From assembly GCA_029555885.1 (NCBI GenBank), contig JAKPQT010000328.1:1-17315 (forward strand): DNA of 17,315 nucleotides. The letters are read 5' to 3'. This stretch comes from Chloroflexota bacterium (lineage in GTDB: Bacteria > Chloroflexota > Anaerolineae > CG2-30-64-16). The notes under the pieces were generated by a model, which worked only from the letters and a program-made list of their open reading frames with translations, had not been told where the DNA came from and did not search any database. Of the stretch, positions 1-6,446 are shown in pieces; within the stretch, counting starts at the first letter, position 1; each line of letters starts with the position of its first letter. The position numbers and the translations under genes were made by a program.

Positions 1-333
1 CATCGGGCGCAAGACATCCTTACCCCACGGGGTACGGGTAGCCTTGTAGTCGGTCAATGCGGAGTCCCACAGGCAGAAGCCGTCGTGGTGCTTGGTCGTC
101 ACCACAAAATACTTCATGCCCGCGTTCTTCGCCTCGCGCGCCCACAGCGCCGGGTCGTACAGGTCGGGGTAGAAGTGATCGAAGTACTTCTGATAATCCT
201 CGTCGGTGATGCGCTCGCGCTGTTTGACCCACTCATGGCGCGCGGCGACGGAGTAGATGCCCCAGTGGATGAACAGGCCGAAGCGGTCCTGCAGGAACCA
301 CCCGGTATCCGCGGGGCTGGCAGATGGATTCAT
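1..333 (-). CDS. Alpha-L-fucosidase, GH29 (N-terminal part, runs off left edge)
   Basis: This is the first 111 codons of a glycoside hydrolase family 29 protein, reading from ATG at 333-331 without a stop to the window edge. The N-terminus shows the GH29 hallmarks: RFGLFIHWG (about residues 17-25) and TTKHHDGF (about 79-86). Both belong to the substrate-binding face of the family's (beta/alpha)8 barrel. GH29 enzymes are retaining exo-alpha-L-fucosidases that release L-fucose. The catalytic Asp and the C-terminal domain lie outside the window, so activity cannot be judged. No signal peptide precedes the catalytic domain, so a cytoplasmic enzyme acting on imported oligosaccharides is likely. 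A good Shine-Dalgarno AAGGAAGG (complement of 338-345) sits 4 nt before the ATG. The gene is divergent from the GH78 rhamnosidase and shares its control region. Family assignment is confident; exact linkage specificity is not. Confidence 0.93.
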   Translation of the reverse strand, partial: MNPSASPADTGWFLQDRFGLFIHWGIYSVAARHEWVKQRERITDEDYQKYFDHFYPDLYDPALWAREAKNAGMKYFVVTTKHHDGFCLWDSALTDYKATRTPWGKDVLRPM

Positions 334-360
334 GGCGCCTTCCTTGTCCGGACGTGGTGA

Positions 361-382
361 CAGCCGCCCGGAGCGGCGGCTG
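361..382. repeat. GC-rich 8-bp hairpin at the predicted start of the GH29 transcript
   Basis: CAGCCGCC (361-368) and GGCGGCTG (375-382) are exact reverse complements around a 6-nt loop. On the minus strand the predicted GH29 start (about 384) lies just upstream, so the hairpin would form the 5' end of the fucosidase mRNA, about 28 nt before its start codon. It could be an operator or an mRNA-stabilising cap structure. Function is inferred. Confidence 0.4.
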
Positions 383-390
383 CAAGGAAG

Positions 391-419
391 ATTATCGCGC
401 TAGCGGGGAATGGGGCCAA
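391..419 (-). promoter_or_regulatory. Candidate promoter for the GH29 gene (divergent)
   Basis: On the minus strand, TTGGCC (419 to 414) is followed after exactly 17 nt by GATAAT (396 to 391). These match the sigma-70 consensus at 4/6 and 5/6 positions. The predicted start near 384 would give a leader of about 50 nt ending at the ATG at 333. The -35 is one arm of the palindrome at 414-426. Predicted by eye only. Confidence 0.45.
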
Positions 420-426
420 ATTGGCC
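414..426. promoter_or_regulatory. Perfect palindrome GGCCAAATTGGCC, candidate operator
   Basis: Six-base arms around a single central A form a perfect dyad in the middle of the 151-bp gap between the divergent GH29 and GH78 genes. Each arm doubles as the -35 hexamer (TTGGCC) of one of the two opposed candidate promoters, so one bound dimer could repress both. The odd length with a central base is compatible with an HTH-dimer operator. The binding protein is unknown and no LacI/GntR-type gene is in the window. Confidence 0.45.
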
Positions 427-449
427 GGAGGCCCGTTTCGTGCTATCCT
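421..449 (+). promoter_or_regulatory. Candidate promoter for the GH78 gene, extended -10
   Basis: TTGGCC (421-426), a 17-nt spacer, then TATCCT (444-449) preceded by TGC (441-443), which is an extended -10. Each hexamer matches consensus at 4/6. The predicted start near 456 lies only about 29 nt before the ATG at 485, leaving room for the AAAGGA ribosome site at 470-475. Same TGC-TA...T arrangement as at 8434-8442 and 11100-11108. Confidence 0.45.
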
Positions 450-484
450 TCCCTCACACCTCGTAATCGAAAGGACAGTCCCTG

Positions 485-3448
485 ATGACTAACGGAACCC
501 CTGAAGTTGCAGTCGCGCAGTTGCGCTGCGAGTACCAGACCAACCCCATCGGCATCGACGTGCGCCAGCCCCGGCTGGCCTGGCAGTTGACTTCCCCGGC
601 GCGCGGAGTCATGCAGACCGCGTACCAGGTGCGCGTGGGCGCAGGCCCGGACGGCCCCTGGACGTGGGATACCGGCAAGGTCACGTCCGATGCCTCAATC
701 CACGTGCCGTATGAAGGCCCGGCGCTCGCCTCCCGGCAACGTTACACCTGGCAGGTGCGCGTGTGGGCCACAGATGCCGCCGGCCAGGCGTTCGAGTCGG
801 CATGGAGCGAGCCCGCGTTCTTCGAGATGGGCCTGCTCGACCCGTCCGAGTGGCAGGCGGAGTGGATCACGCCCGACTGGGACGAAGATACGAGCCAGTC
901 GCAGCCCGCCCCCCTGCTCCGCCGCGAGTTCAAGCTCGACGGCGCAGTCAAGGACGCGCGCGTCTATGTGACCAGCCTCGGCCTGTACGAGCTGCACATT
1001 AACGGGCAGCGCGTGGGCGATGCGGTGCTCACGCCCGGCTGGACGGCCTACGAGCGCTACATCCAGTACCAGACTTACGACGTCACTGCCCTGCTGCGCA
1101 ACGGCGCCAACGCGGTCGGTGCATTGCTGGGCGACGGCTGGTATCGCGGGTTCATCGGCTTCGAGGGCAACCGCAACACCTGGGGCGACCGCCTGGCGCT
1201 GCTGCTCCAGCTCCACGTCACCTACGAGGACGGCCGGACCGCGGTCATCACGAGCGACAATCAGTGGGCCGCAACGCAGGGGCCCATCCGCATGGCCGAC
1301 ATCTACATGGGCGAGATTTACGACGCCCGGCTGGACCATGCGGGCTGGACCGAGCCCGGCTATGCCACGAACGATTGGTCGGGCGTGCGCGTGCTGGACC
1401 ACAGTAAGCAGGTGGTCGTCGCACAGACCGCGCCGCTCGTCAAGCGACAGGAGGAACTCAAGCCAATCGAGATCATCCATACGCCTGCCGGGGAGACGGT
1501 CGTCGACTTCGGGCAGAACATGGTCGGCTGGGTGCGGCTGCACGTGCAGGGGCCGGCCGGGACGACCGTCACACTCCAGCACGCCGAGGTGCTCGATCAG
1601 CAGGGCAACTTCTACATCACCAACCTGCGGTCGGCCAAGCAGCTCCTGCAGTACACGCTCAAGGGCGCGGGCGTCGAGGTCTTCGAGCCGCACTTCACCT
1701 TCATGGGCTTCCGTTACGTCAAGGTCGAAGGCTGGCCGGGCGAGCTCAAGTTGGACGACCTGACCGGCGTGGTGGTGCATTCCGAGATGCCGGTCACCGG
1801 CGAGTTCGAGTGCTCCAACCCCCTGGTCAACCAGCTTCAGCACAACATCGAGTGGGGCCAGAAGGGCAACTTCGTCGATGTGCCGACCGACTGCCCGCAG
1901 CGCGACGAGCGGCTCGGCTGGACCGGTGACGCGCAGGTGTTTATCCGTACTGCGACCTTCAACCGGGACGTAGCGCAGTTCTTCACCAAGTGGCTGCGCG
2001 ACCTGGCCGCGGAACAGGGAGCCAACGGCGGCGTGCCGATGGTCATCCCCGACCCGATGGGCCGGTCCGGCTCGCACTTCGCGCGCGAGGCCGGTGGTTC
2101 CGCAGCCTGGGCCGATGCGGCGACCATCTGCCCGTGGACCATCTACGTGGCCTACGGCGACAGGCGCATCCTCGAGCAGCAGTACGCCAGCATGAAGGCG
2201 TGGGTGGAATACATGCGCCACCAGGCCGGCGACACCCACCTGTGGACAACCGGCTTCCACTTCGGCGACTGGCTGGATTACCGGGGCAACCCGGGCGATA
2301 TGTCCGCGCCGCCCATCACCGACAAGGAACTCATCGCGAGCGCGTTCTACGCTTACTCGACCAGCCTCCTGCAGCAGGCCGCAGAGGTCCTGGGCAAGGC
2401 CGATGAGGCCGCGGAGTATGCCGCGCTGCTCGCAAAGATCAAGCAGGCGTTCGTGGCGGAATACGTCTCGGAGAACGGCCGCGTGGCCTCCAACAGCCAG
2501 AGCGCGTACGTGCTGGCGCTGCACTTCGACCTGCTGCCGGAGCACATGCGCCAGTCCGCCGCGGACCGGCTGGCCGCGCAGGTCAAGGCGTTCGGCTATC
2601 ACCTGACCACCGGCTTTGTCGGCACGCCGTACCTCTGCCATGTGCTCAGCCGCTTCGGCCACACCGACCTGGCCTACGAGTTGCTCAACCAGGAGAGCTT
2701 CCCATCCTGGCTGTACCCGGTCAAGATGGGCGCGACCACCATCTGGGAGCGCTGGGATGGCATCAAGCCCGACGGCAGCTTCCAGGACGCGGGCATGAAC
2801 TCGTTCAACCACTATGCCTATGGCGCGATCGGTGACTGGTTGTACCGGGTGTCGGCGGGGTTGGACACTGCGTTGACGGGCCCCGGTTACAAGCACATCA
2901 CCGTTCGCCCGCAGCCCGGCGGCGGCCTCACGCACGTGCGTGCGGCGCTCCAGACGCCCTACGGCAAGGCAGTCTCCGCGTGGCAGTTGACCGGCGCTGA
3001 CTTCCGGCTGCAAGTGACCGTGCCCGCGAACACGCGTGCGACAGTTTACATCCCGGCGTCCGCGGTCGACCAGGTGACCGAGGGCGGCCGCAGCCTGGCC
3101 GAGGCGCCGGGCATCAGCGGTGTCCGTGTCGAAGACGGCGCGGTTCTGGTGGAGGTCGGCTCCGGCGACTATGCGTTCGTCAGCACCGGCTACAACCTGG
3201 AGCAGGCGATGCAGGGCGTGCGCCACGTCGCAGGTCGGCTCGACCTGGGCAGCTCGTTGAATGACGTGCTGGCGAATGAACAGGCGAAGGCTGTGCTCGC
3301 CCGTCACGTGGGCGAGGACGTGCTCAATCACCCGTTCCTGCGTCGGGGCGCCGGCAACCAGCCGCTCGACGCGCTGGCCCGCTTCAGCCCCGCGCTTACG
3401 CCGGAACGGCTCAAGGACCTGGAGCGGGAGTTGCTCGCCCTGGCGTAA
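485..3448 (+). CDS. Alpha-L-rhamnosidase, GH78
   Basis: A complete 987-residue inverting exo-alpha-L-rhamnosidase that removes terminal alpha-L-rhamnose from oligosaccharides or glycosides. The domain order is that of Bac_rhamnosid proteins: an Ig/Fn3-like N-terminal domain (about 8-115), jelly-roll domains (about 120-440), the (alpha/alpha)6 catalytic barrel (about 445-810) and a C-terminal beta domain (about 815-900). The catalytic signature DCPQRDERLGWTGD spans residues 469-482, with E475 the expected general acid; TTIWERWDG carries E755, the expected general base. No signal peptide is present, so it probably acts in the cytoplasm on imported substrates. The start is supported by AAAGGA at 470-475, 9 nt before the ATG. 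The last 85 residues or so (903-987) form an extra helical, Leu/Ala-rich tail beyond the standard C-terminal domain. It is divergent from GH29 and probably co-regulated. The family is certain; natural substrate unknown. Confidence 0.96.
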   Translation: MTNGTPEVAVAQLRCEYQTNPIGIDVRQPRLAWQLTSPARGVMQTAYQVRVGAGPDGPWTWDTGKVTSDASIHVPYEGPALASRQRYTWQVRVWATDAAGQAFESAWSEPAFFEMGLLDPSEWQAEWITPDWDEDTSQSQPAPLLRREFKLDGAVKDARVYVTSLGLYELHINGQRVGDAVLTPGWTAYERYIQYQTYDVTALLRNGANAVGALLGDGWYRGFIGFEGNRNTWGDRLALLLQLHVTYEDGRTAVITSDNQWAATQGPIRMADIYMGEIYDARLDHAGWTEPGYATNDWSGVRVLDHSKQVVVAQTAPLVKRQEELKPIEIIHTPAGETVVDFGQNMVGWVRLHVQGPAGTTVTLQHAEVLDQQGNFYITNLRSAKQLLQYTLKGAGVEVFEPHFTFMGFRYVKVEGWPGELKLDDLTGVVVHSEMPVTGEFECSNPLVNQLQHNIEWGQKGNFVDVPTDCPQRDERLGWTGDAQVFIRTATFNRDVAQFFTKWLRDLAAEQGANGGVPMVIPDPMGRSGSHFAREAGGSAAWADAATICPWTIYVAYGDRRILEQQYASMKAWVEYMRHQAGDTHLWTTGFHFGDWLDYRGNPGDMSAPPITDKELIASAFYAYSTSLLQQAAEVLGKADEAAEYAALLAKIKQAFVAEYVSENGRVASNSQSAYVLALHFDLLPEHMRQSAADRLAAQVKAFGYHLTTGFVGTPYLCHVLSRFGHTDLAYELLNQESFPSWLYPVKMGATTIWERWDGIKPDGSFQDAGMNSFNHYAYGAIGDWLYRVSAGLDTALTGPGYKHITVRPQPGGGLTHVRAALQTPYGKAVSAWQLTGADFRLQVTVPANTRATVYIPASAVDQVTEGGRSLAEAPGISGVRVEDGAVLVEVGSGDYAFVSTGYNLEQAMQGVRHVAGRLDLGSSLNDVLANEQAKAVLARHVGEDVLNHPFLRRGAGNQPLDALARFSPALTPERLKDLERELLALA

Positions 3449-3465
3449 ACTGAACCGCGAAGACG

Positions 3466-3513
3466 CGAAGGGCGCGAGGGGGCATGTACACGGAGCACCC
3501 TCTGCGCCCTTCG
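3466..3513. terminator. Long interrupted hairpin between convergent genes
   Basis: CGAAGGGCGC (3466-3475) pairs perfectly with GCGCCCTTCG (3504-3513). A further GAGGG/CCCTC pairing (3476-3480 with 3498-3502) is offset by one bulged T. The hairpin sits in the 74-bp gap between the stop codons of GH78 and the convergent regulator gene, where a bidirectional terminator is expected. There is no T tract on either side, so it may instead be a dispersed repeat; the preceding AACCGCGAAGACGCGAAG (3453-3470) has a repetitive GAAG/CGCGAAG look. Confidence 0.45.
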
Positions 3514-3522
3514 TTCTGCCAT

Positions 3523-4710
3523 TCAACGAACCACCGTCTCAAACGCAGACAGCAGACGTTCCGGCCAGATCGGTTTGCGCAGATACAGCGCCGCGCCGAG
3601 GTCGAACGCCAGGCGTTCATCGGTTACGACCGAACAGACAATGATCGGAATGGCGCTCGTTGTGGGGTCGGCGCGGAGGTCGAGCAGCAGGTCCCAGCCA
3701 TCCACATCGGGCAACATGACGTCGAGCAGGATCACATCGGGCCGGAATTCGGCGACCGCAGCCAGCGCACGGCGGCCCTCTCGGACATGCAGCAGCTCAT
3801 AGGGCGTGCCCACGCAGTAGGAGCGGTAGAGGGCGAACAAGTCCGCATTGTCCTCGATGACGAGGACGGCCACGCGGCGGGATGGGGCTACAGCCAGGGG
3901 CAGTTCGAGCGTGAAGGTCAATACGTCGTTTGCGGTGGCTGTCGTGAGCGTGCCCCCTCCTGCGGCCAGTAACTCCTCCGCCAGCGTCAGGTCGAGACGC
4001 GTGCCGGGTGATAAGGGCGCACCGGTGATTGTGATACGTGCGTGCTCGGTCAGCCGCTCTGCTGCCAGATTGATGTTCCCTTCCTCGAGCCGCTCCTGCA
4101 AGCCTGAGACGATCGACAACACGACCTGACGCAACACCGATGGGTGGAAACGGACGCTCAGGTCGGGAGCGACAGGCTGCAACCGTACATGCACTCCTCC
4201 ACGTACGGCTGCACTGGCCACCCGCAGCACCCCGCTGAACAGCAAAGCCAGGTCGGCCTCCGCATCGGGCGACTCCCCCTGAAGTGCGGCCATCTCATGG
4301 CGCACCTGAGAGCGCCAGTCCACTGCGTCGTCAAGGGGCGAATCGGGCGGCGTGCTGCCGGCCAACCCGCGCCACAGCTCTGCGGCCAGCAGGTAGACTG
4401 CCTCTCGCTGCGCCCGCTGTAACGTGCGCAGGCTCATGTTCAACTGCGCCGCAGCTTCCTCCTGTGTGAGACCGAGGATAAAACGCAGGTGTAGGACGGC
4501 CTGTGCCTGCTGCGCATGGCTGCCCGCAGGCGCCTCAGCCTTGTGAAGCTGTCCGATGCGGGTCTTCAGCGCGGCCTGTACTTCGCACTCAGGATCGTTT
4601 TCCGCGCAACCGAGCGCGTGATACACTGTTTCCGCACTGCGGAAGTCAGGATCATGGAGGTGGGCCAGCGCGGATTGCAGGTGTTGTCTGAAAGTCTCGA
4701 AATCTGGCAT
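3523..4710 (-). CDS. Regulator: sigma-r4-like HTH + degenerate HATPase + receiver domain
   Basis: A 395-residue protein with three visible parts. Residues 1-115 are helical and contain a helix-turn-helix (about 80-104, LTQEEAAAQLNMSLRTLQRA) resembling sigma-70 region 4. Residues 130-275 look like a histidine-kinase ATPase fold, but the N-box Asn, the DxGxG motif and the GxGLGL lid are missing and no clear dimerisation/His domain is present, so ATP binding is not expected. Residues 279-395 are an intact receiver: E286/D287 acidic pair, phospho-acceptor D330 (ILLDVMLPDVDGWD), S360 and K379-P380. It probably binds DNA or RNA polymerase under phosphorylation control, with the hybrid kinase at 8527-10686 a possible partner. 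It is divergent from the sugar-importer operon. The best ribosome-site candidate, AAGGA (complement of 4721-4725), is 10 nt from the ATG and lies inside a repeated 14-mer. The output mechanism is inference. Confidence 0.8.
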   Translation of the reverse strand: MPDFETFRQHLQSALAHLHDPDFRSAETVYHALGCAENDPECEVQAALKTRIGQLHKAEAPAGSHAQQAQAVLHLRFILGLTQEEAAAQLNMSLRTLQRAQREAVYLLAAELWRGLAGSTPPDSPLDDAVDWRSQVRHEMAALQGESPDAEADLALLFSGVLRVASAAVRGGVHVRLQPVAPDLSVRFHPSVLRQVVLSIVSGLQERLEEGNINLAAERLTEHARITITGAPLSPGTRLDLTLAEELLAAGGGTLTTATANDVLTFTLELPLAVAPSRRVAVLVIEDNADLFALYRSYCVGTPYELLHVREGRRALAAVAEFRPDVILLDVMLPDVDGWDLLLDLRADPTTSAIPIIVCSVVTDERLAFDLGAALYLRKPIWPERLLSAFETVVR

Positions 4711-4716
4711 GACTCT

Positions 4717-4730
4717 CGCATCCTTCGACT
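4717..4730. repeat. 14-bp repeat CGCATCCTTCGACT, copy 1
   Basis: This 14-mer occurs again exactly at 6362-6375, where it is one arm of a perfect inverted repeat. Both copies are intergenic. Here it overlaps the leader and probable ribosome site of the minus-strand regulator gene. It looks like a fragment of a dispersed genomic repeat. Confidence 0.6.
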
Positions 4731-4808
4731 TCGCTCCGCCCTACGCTGAACGGAACGGGGCGCAGTGGAGGTATTCGTAGCATGCCGCTCAATCTGGCCT
4801 GTAGGGTA

Positions 4809-4864
4809 TGGCGGCAATTTGGCGGCATCATGGCGTGTGGCGCGGCAGATAGCGGCATTATAAT
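4809..4864 (+). promoter_or_regulatory. Promoter of the sugar ABC operon with upstream direct repeats
   Basis: A perfect TATAAT lies at 4859-4864, giving a predicted start near 4871 and a leader of about 50 nt to the ATG at 4921. The -35 position (about 4836-4841, TGTGGC) has almost no consensus match, which suggests an activator-dependent promoter. Just upstream, TGGCGGCA occurs twice (4809-4816, 4820-4827) with an 11-bp period, one helical turn, and a near copy TAGCGGCA abuts the -10 (4850-4857). ATTATAAT (4857-4864) also reads TATAAT on the minus strand, so it could serve the divergent regulator gene as well. Confidence 0.55.
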
Positions 4865-4920
4865 CGAACTACGAGATTTCCCCTCTCTGGCATCGTGTCT
4901 TACAAGGAGGCAGCACGATC

Positions 4921-6285
4921 ATGAAACACCCAGTTTCCCGGCGTTCTTTCCTCAAGGGCCTTGGCGCCACCGGCGCCATGGCCACGCTGGCAGCCTGTAC
5001 TGCGCCCCCGGCTGCCCAACCCGCTGCTCCTGCCGCGCCCGCCACAACCGCGCCTGCCGCGCCTGCCGAAGAGGAGGCCGTGCCGCAGGGCTTCGTGAGC
5101 CAGGGCGAAAAGGGCAGCATCAATTGCGTCTTCTGGGCCGACACGAACGACCACTTCAAGAAGCTCATCCAGAAGTTCACCGACGAAACCGACATCGGCA
5201 TCAATTACGAGATCGCTCCTGCCGCGTACATCGAGTGGCAGCAATTCATGACCACCCGCCTGGCTTCCGGCGATACGACCGTGGATGTCTTCCACTGTGA
5301 CGACTTTCAGGCCGCCATCTACGGCGCGGCGGGCTGGCTGTCGGAGCTCGATTCGGTCGTCCAGGCCAACAACATCGACCTGAAGGACTGGCCGCCGACC
5401 CTGGTCACGGACATCTCAGTGTGGGATGGCAAGCTGTACCGCCTGCCGTGGGGCAACGACACGGAAGTCTGGTTCTACCGCACTGACTGGTTCGAGGAAG
5501 CGGGCCTCAAGCCGCCGACGACATGGGATGAACTGCTGGAAGCTGCCAAGACGCTGACGCGGGGCGAAGAGCGCTACGGCATCGCGCTGAGCGGCGTCAA
5601 GGGCGGCATGTTGGGGAATGACATCCAGCACTGGACCAACCAGGCCGGCGCCGCCATCAACAAGCTCGACCATCCGGGCGCGAAGACGGCCATCCAATTC
5701 TACAAGGACCTGTTCGCCACGCACAAAGTCGCGCAGCCATCCGCACCGCAGGACGACTACAGCACGATCTTCAATGCCTTCCTCGATAACAAGTATGCCA
5801 TGTGGTGGTGCTGGGATGGCTACCTCGGCGCGTTCCGCAACAATGAGGAATTCTGGAAGGACCAGGTCTCCGTGTTCACCCCGCCCAAAGGCCCCGACAA
5901 CAACCAGACGATCACCGGCTGCTGGGGCTGGGCGATGAGCAACTACTCGACCAAGAAGGAACTCGGCGCAACGTGGATTGCCTGGGTTAACCAGCCGGAG
6001 AACATGAAGACGCAGATCGAGCGCGGCCGCGTGCCCACGCGCATGTCGCTCTGGTCTGACCCGGAGGTGCAGAAACTCGCGCCCTCCGCGGTGTTCCTGG
6101 CAGAAATGGCCAAGGACCCGACCTCCTTCAAGGCGCGGCCCATCACGCCGAGCATTCAGGAAATCTACGACGCGGCGGAGGAGAACATCCACGCGTATCT
6201 GACCGACCAGGTGGACATCGACACCGCGCTGCAAAACGCGATGGACAAGATCGGCCCGATTCTCAAACGGGACCTGGGCGGCTGA
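4921..6285 (+). CDS. Carbohydrate ABC transporter substrate-binding lipoprotein (family 1)
   Basis: A 454-residue extracellular solute-binding protein that captures a sugar or oligosaccharide and delivers it to the two permeases downstream. The N-terminus combines a twin-arginine motif (SRRSFLKG, R7-R8) with a lipobox LAAC, lipidated Cys at residue 26. This indicates Tat export and membrane anchoring. An Ala/Pro/Thr-rich linker follows (about 27-52) before the two-lobed binding domain. Typical family features include the LPWGNDTEVWFYRTDWFEEAGL stretch (positions 5442-5507) and an aromatic-rich segment (AMWWCWDGY, 5797-5823) suited to stacking on sugar rings. A strong AAGGAGG (4904-4910) precedes the ATG by 10 nt. 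It is the first gene of the operon and is separated from the permeases by 161 nt with a large hairpin. The ligand cannot be read from sequence; the neighbouring glycosidases suggest rhamnose- or fucose-containing oligosaccharides. Confidence 0.95.
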   Translation: MKHPVSRRSFLKGLGATGAMATLAACTAPPAAQPAAPAAPATTAPAAPAEEEAVPQGFVSQGEKGSINCVFWADTNDHFKKLIQKFTDETDIGINYEIAPAAYIEWQQFMTTRLASGDTTVDVFHCDDFQAAIYGAAGWLSELDSVVQANNIDLKDWPPTLVTDISVWDGKLYRLPWGNDTEVWFYRTDWFEEAGLKPPTTWDELLEAAKTLTRGEERYGIALSGVKGGMLGNDIQHWTNQAGAAINKLDHPGAKTAIQFYKDLFATHKVAQPSAPQDDYSTIFNAFLDNKYAMWWCWDGYLGAFRNNEEFWKDQVSVFTPPKGPDNNQTITGCWGWAMSNYSTKKELGATWIAWVNQPENMKTQIERGRVPTRMSLWSDPEVQKLAPSAVFLAEMAKDPTSFKARPITPSIQEIYDAAEENIHAYLTDQVDIDTALQNAMDKIGPILKRDLGG

Positions 6286-6307
6286 CACCCGGGACATCCC
6301 GAGCAGG

Positions 6308-6383
6308 GTATGACAGCAGTCAGCCACTCGTAGTCGAAGGATGCGGCGCGCTCACACATGCCGCATCCTTCGACTGGTCATAC
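6308..6383. repeat. Perfect 15-bp inverted repeat in the binding protein-permease gap
   Basis: AGTCGAAGGATGCGG (6332-6346) and CCGCATCCTTCGACT (6361-6375) are exact reverse complements around a 14-nt loop. Outer arms GTATGAC (6308-6314) and GTCATAC (6377-6383) also match. No U tract follows, so a simple intrinsic terminator is unlikely. Its place between a binding-protein gene and its permease genes fits a 3' mRNA stabiliser or partial attenuator that keeps binding-protein levels high. The right arm shares 14 nt with 4717-4730. Confidence 0.75.
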
Positions 6384-6397
6384 TTTGCCTTCACCGT

Positions 6398-6416
6398 TGA
6401 GCGGTCCACCCGCTCA
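6398..6416. repeat. Second small hairpin upstream of the first permease
   Basis: TGAGCGG (6398-6404) and CCGCTCA (6410-6416) form a 7-bp perfect stem with a 5-nt loop, about 30 nt before the permease start. No U tract follows. It may act with the larger upstream inverted repeat in attenuation or RNA processing between the genes. Confidence 0.45.
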
Positions 6417-6446
6417 GGATACTCACGTGCAAGAAGAAGGGCGATT

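Noticed and set aside
421..432. The 12-mer TTGGCCGGAGGC repeated at 6447-6458
   Set aside because: In a GC-rich window of this size a few shared 12-mers are expected by chance. One copy spans a start codon and ribosome site and the other a -35, so a common function is unlikely.
695..3526. A 943-codon open frame on the minus strand, opposite the GH78 gene
   Set aside because: It is the antisense shadow of a GC-rich gene with strong third-position bias. Its translation is Arg/Val/His-rich with no family motif, and GH78 motifs on the plus strand are unambiguous.
5416..6327. A 303-codon minus-strand open frame opposite the binding-protein gene
   Set aside because: Same antisense effect; no recognisable domain, while the plus strand encodes a clear solute-binding protein.
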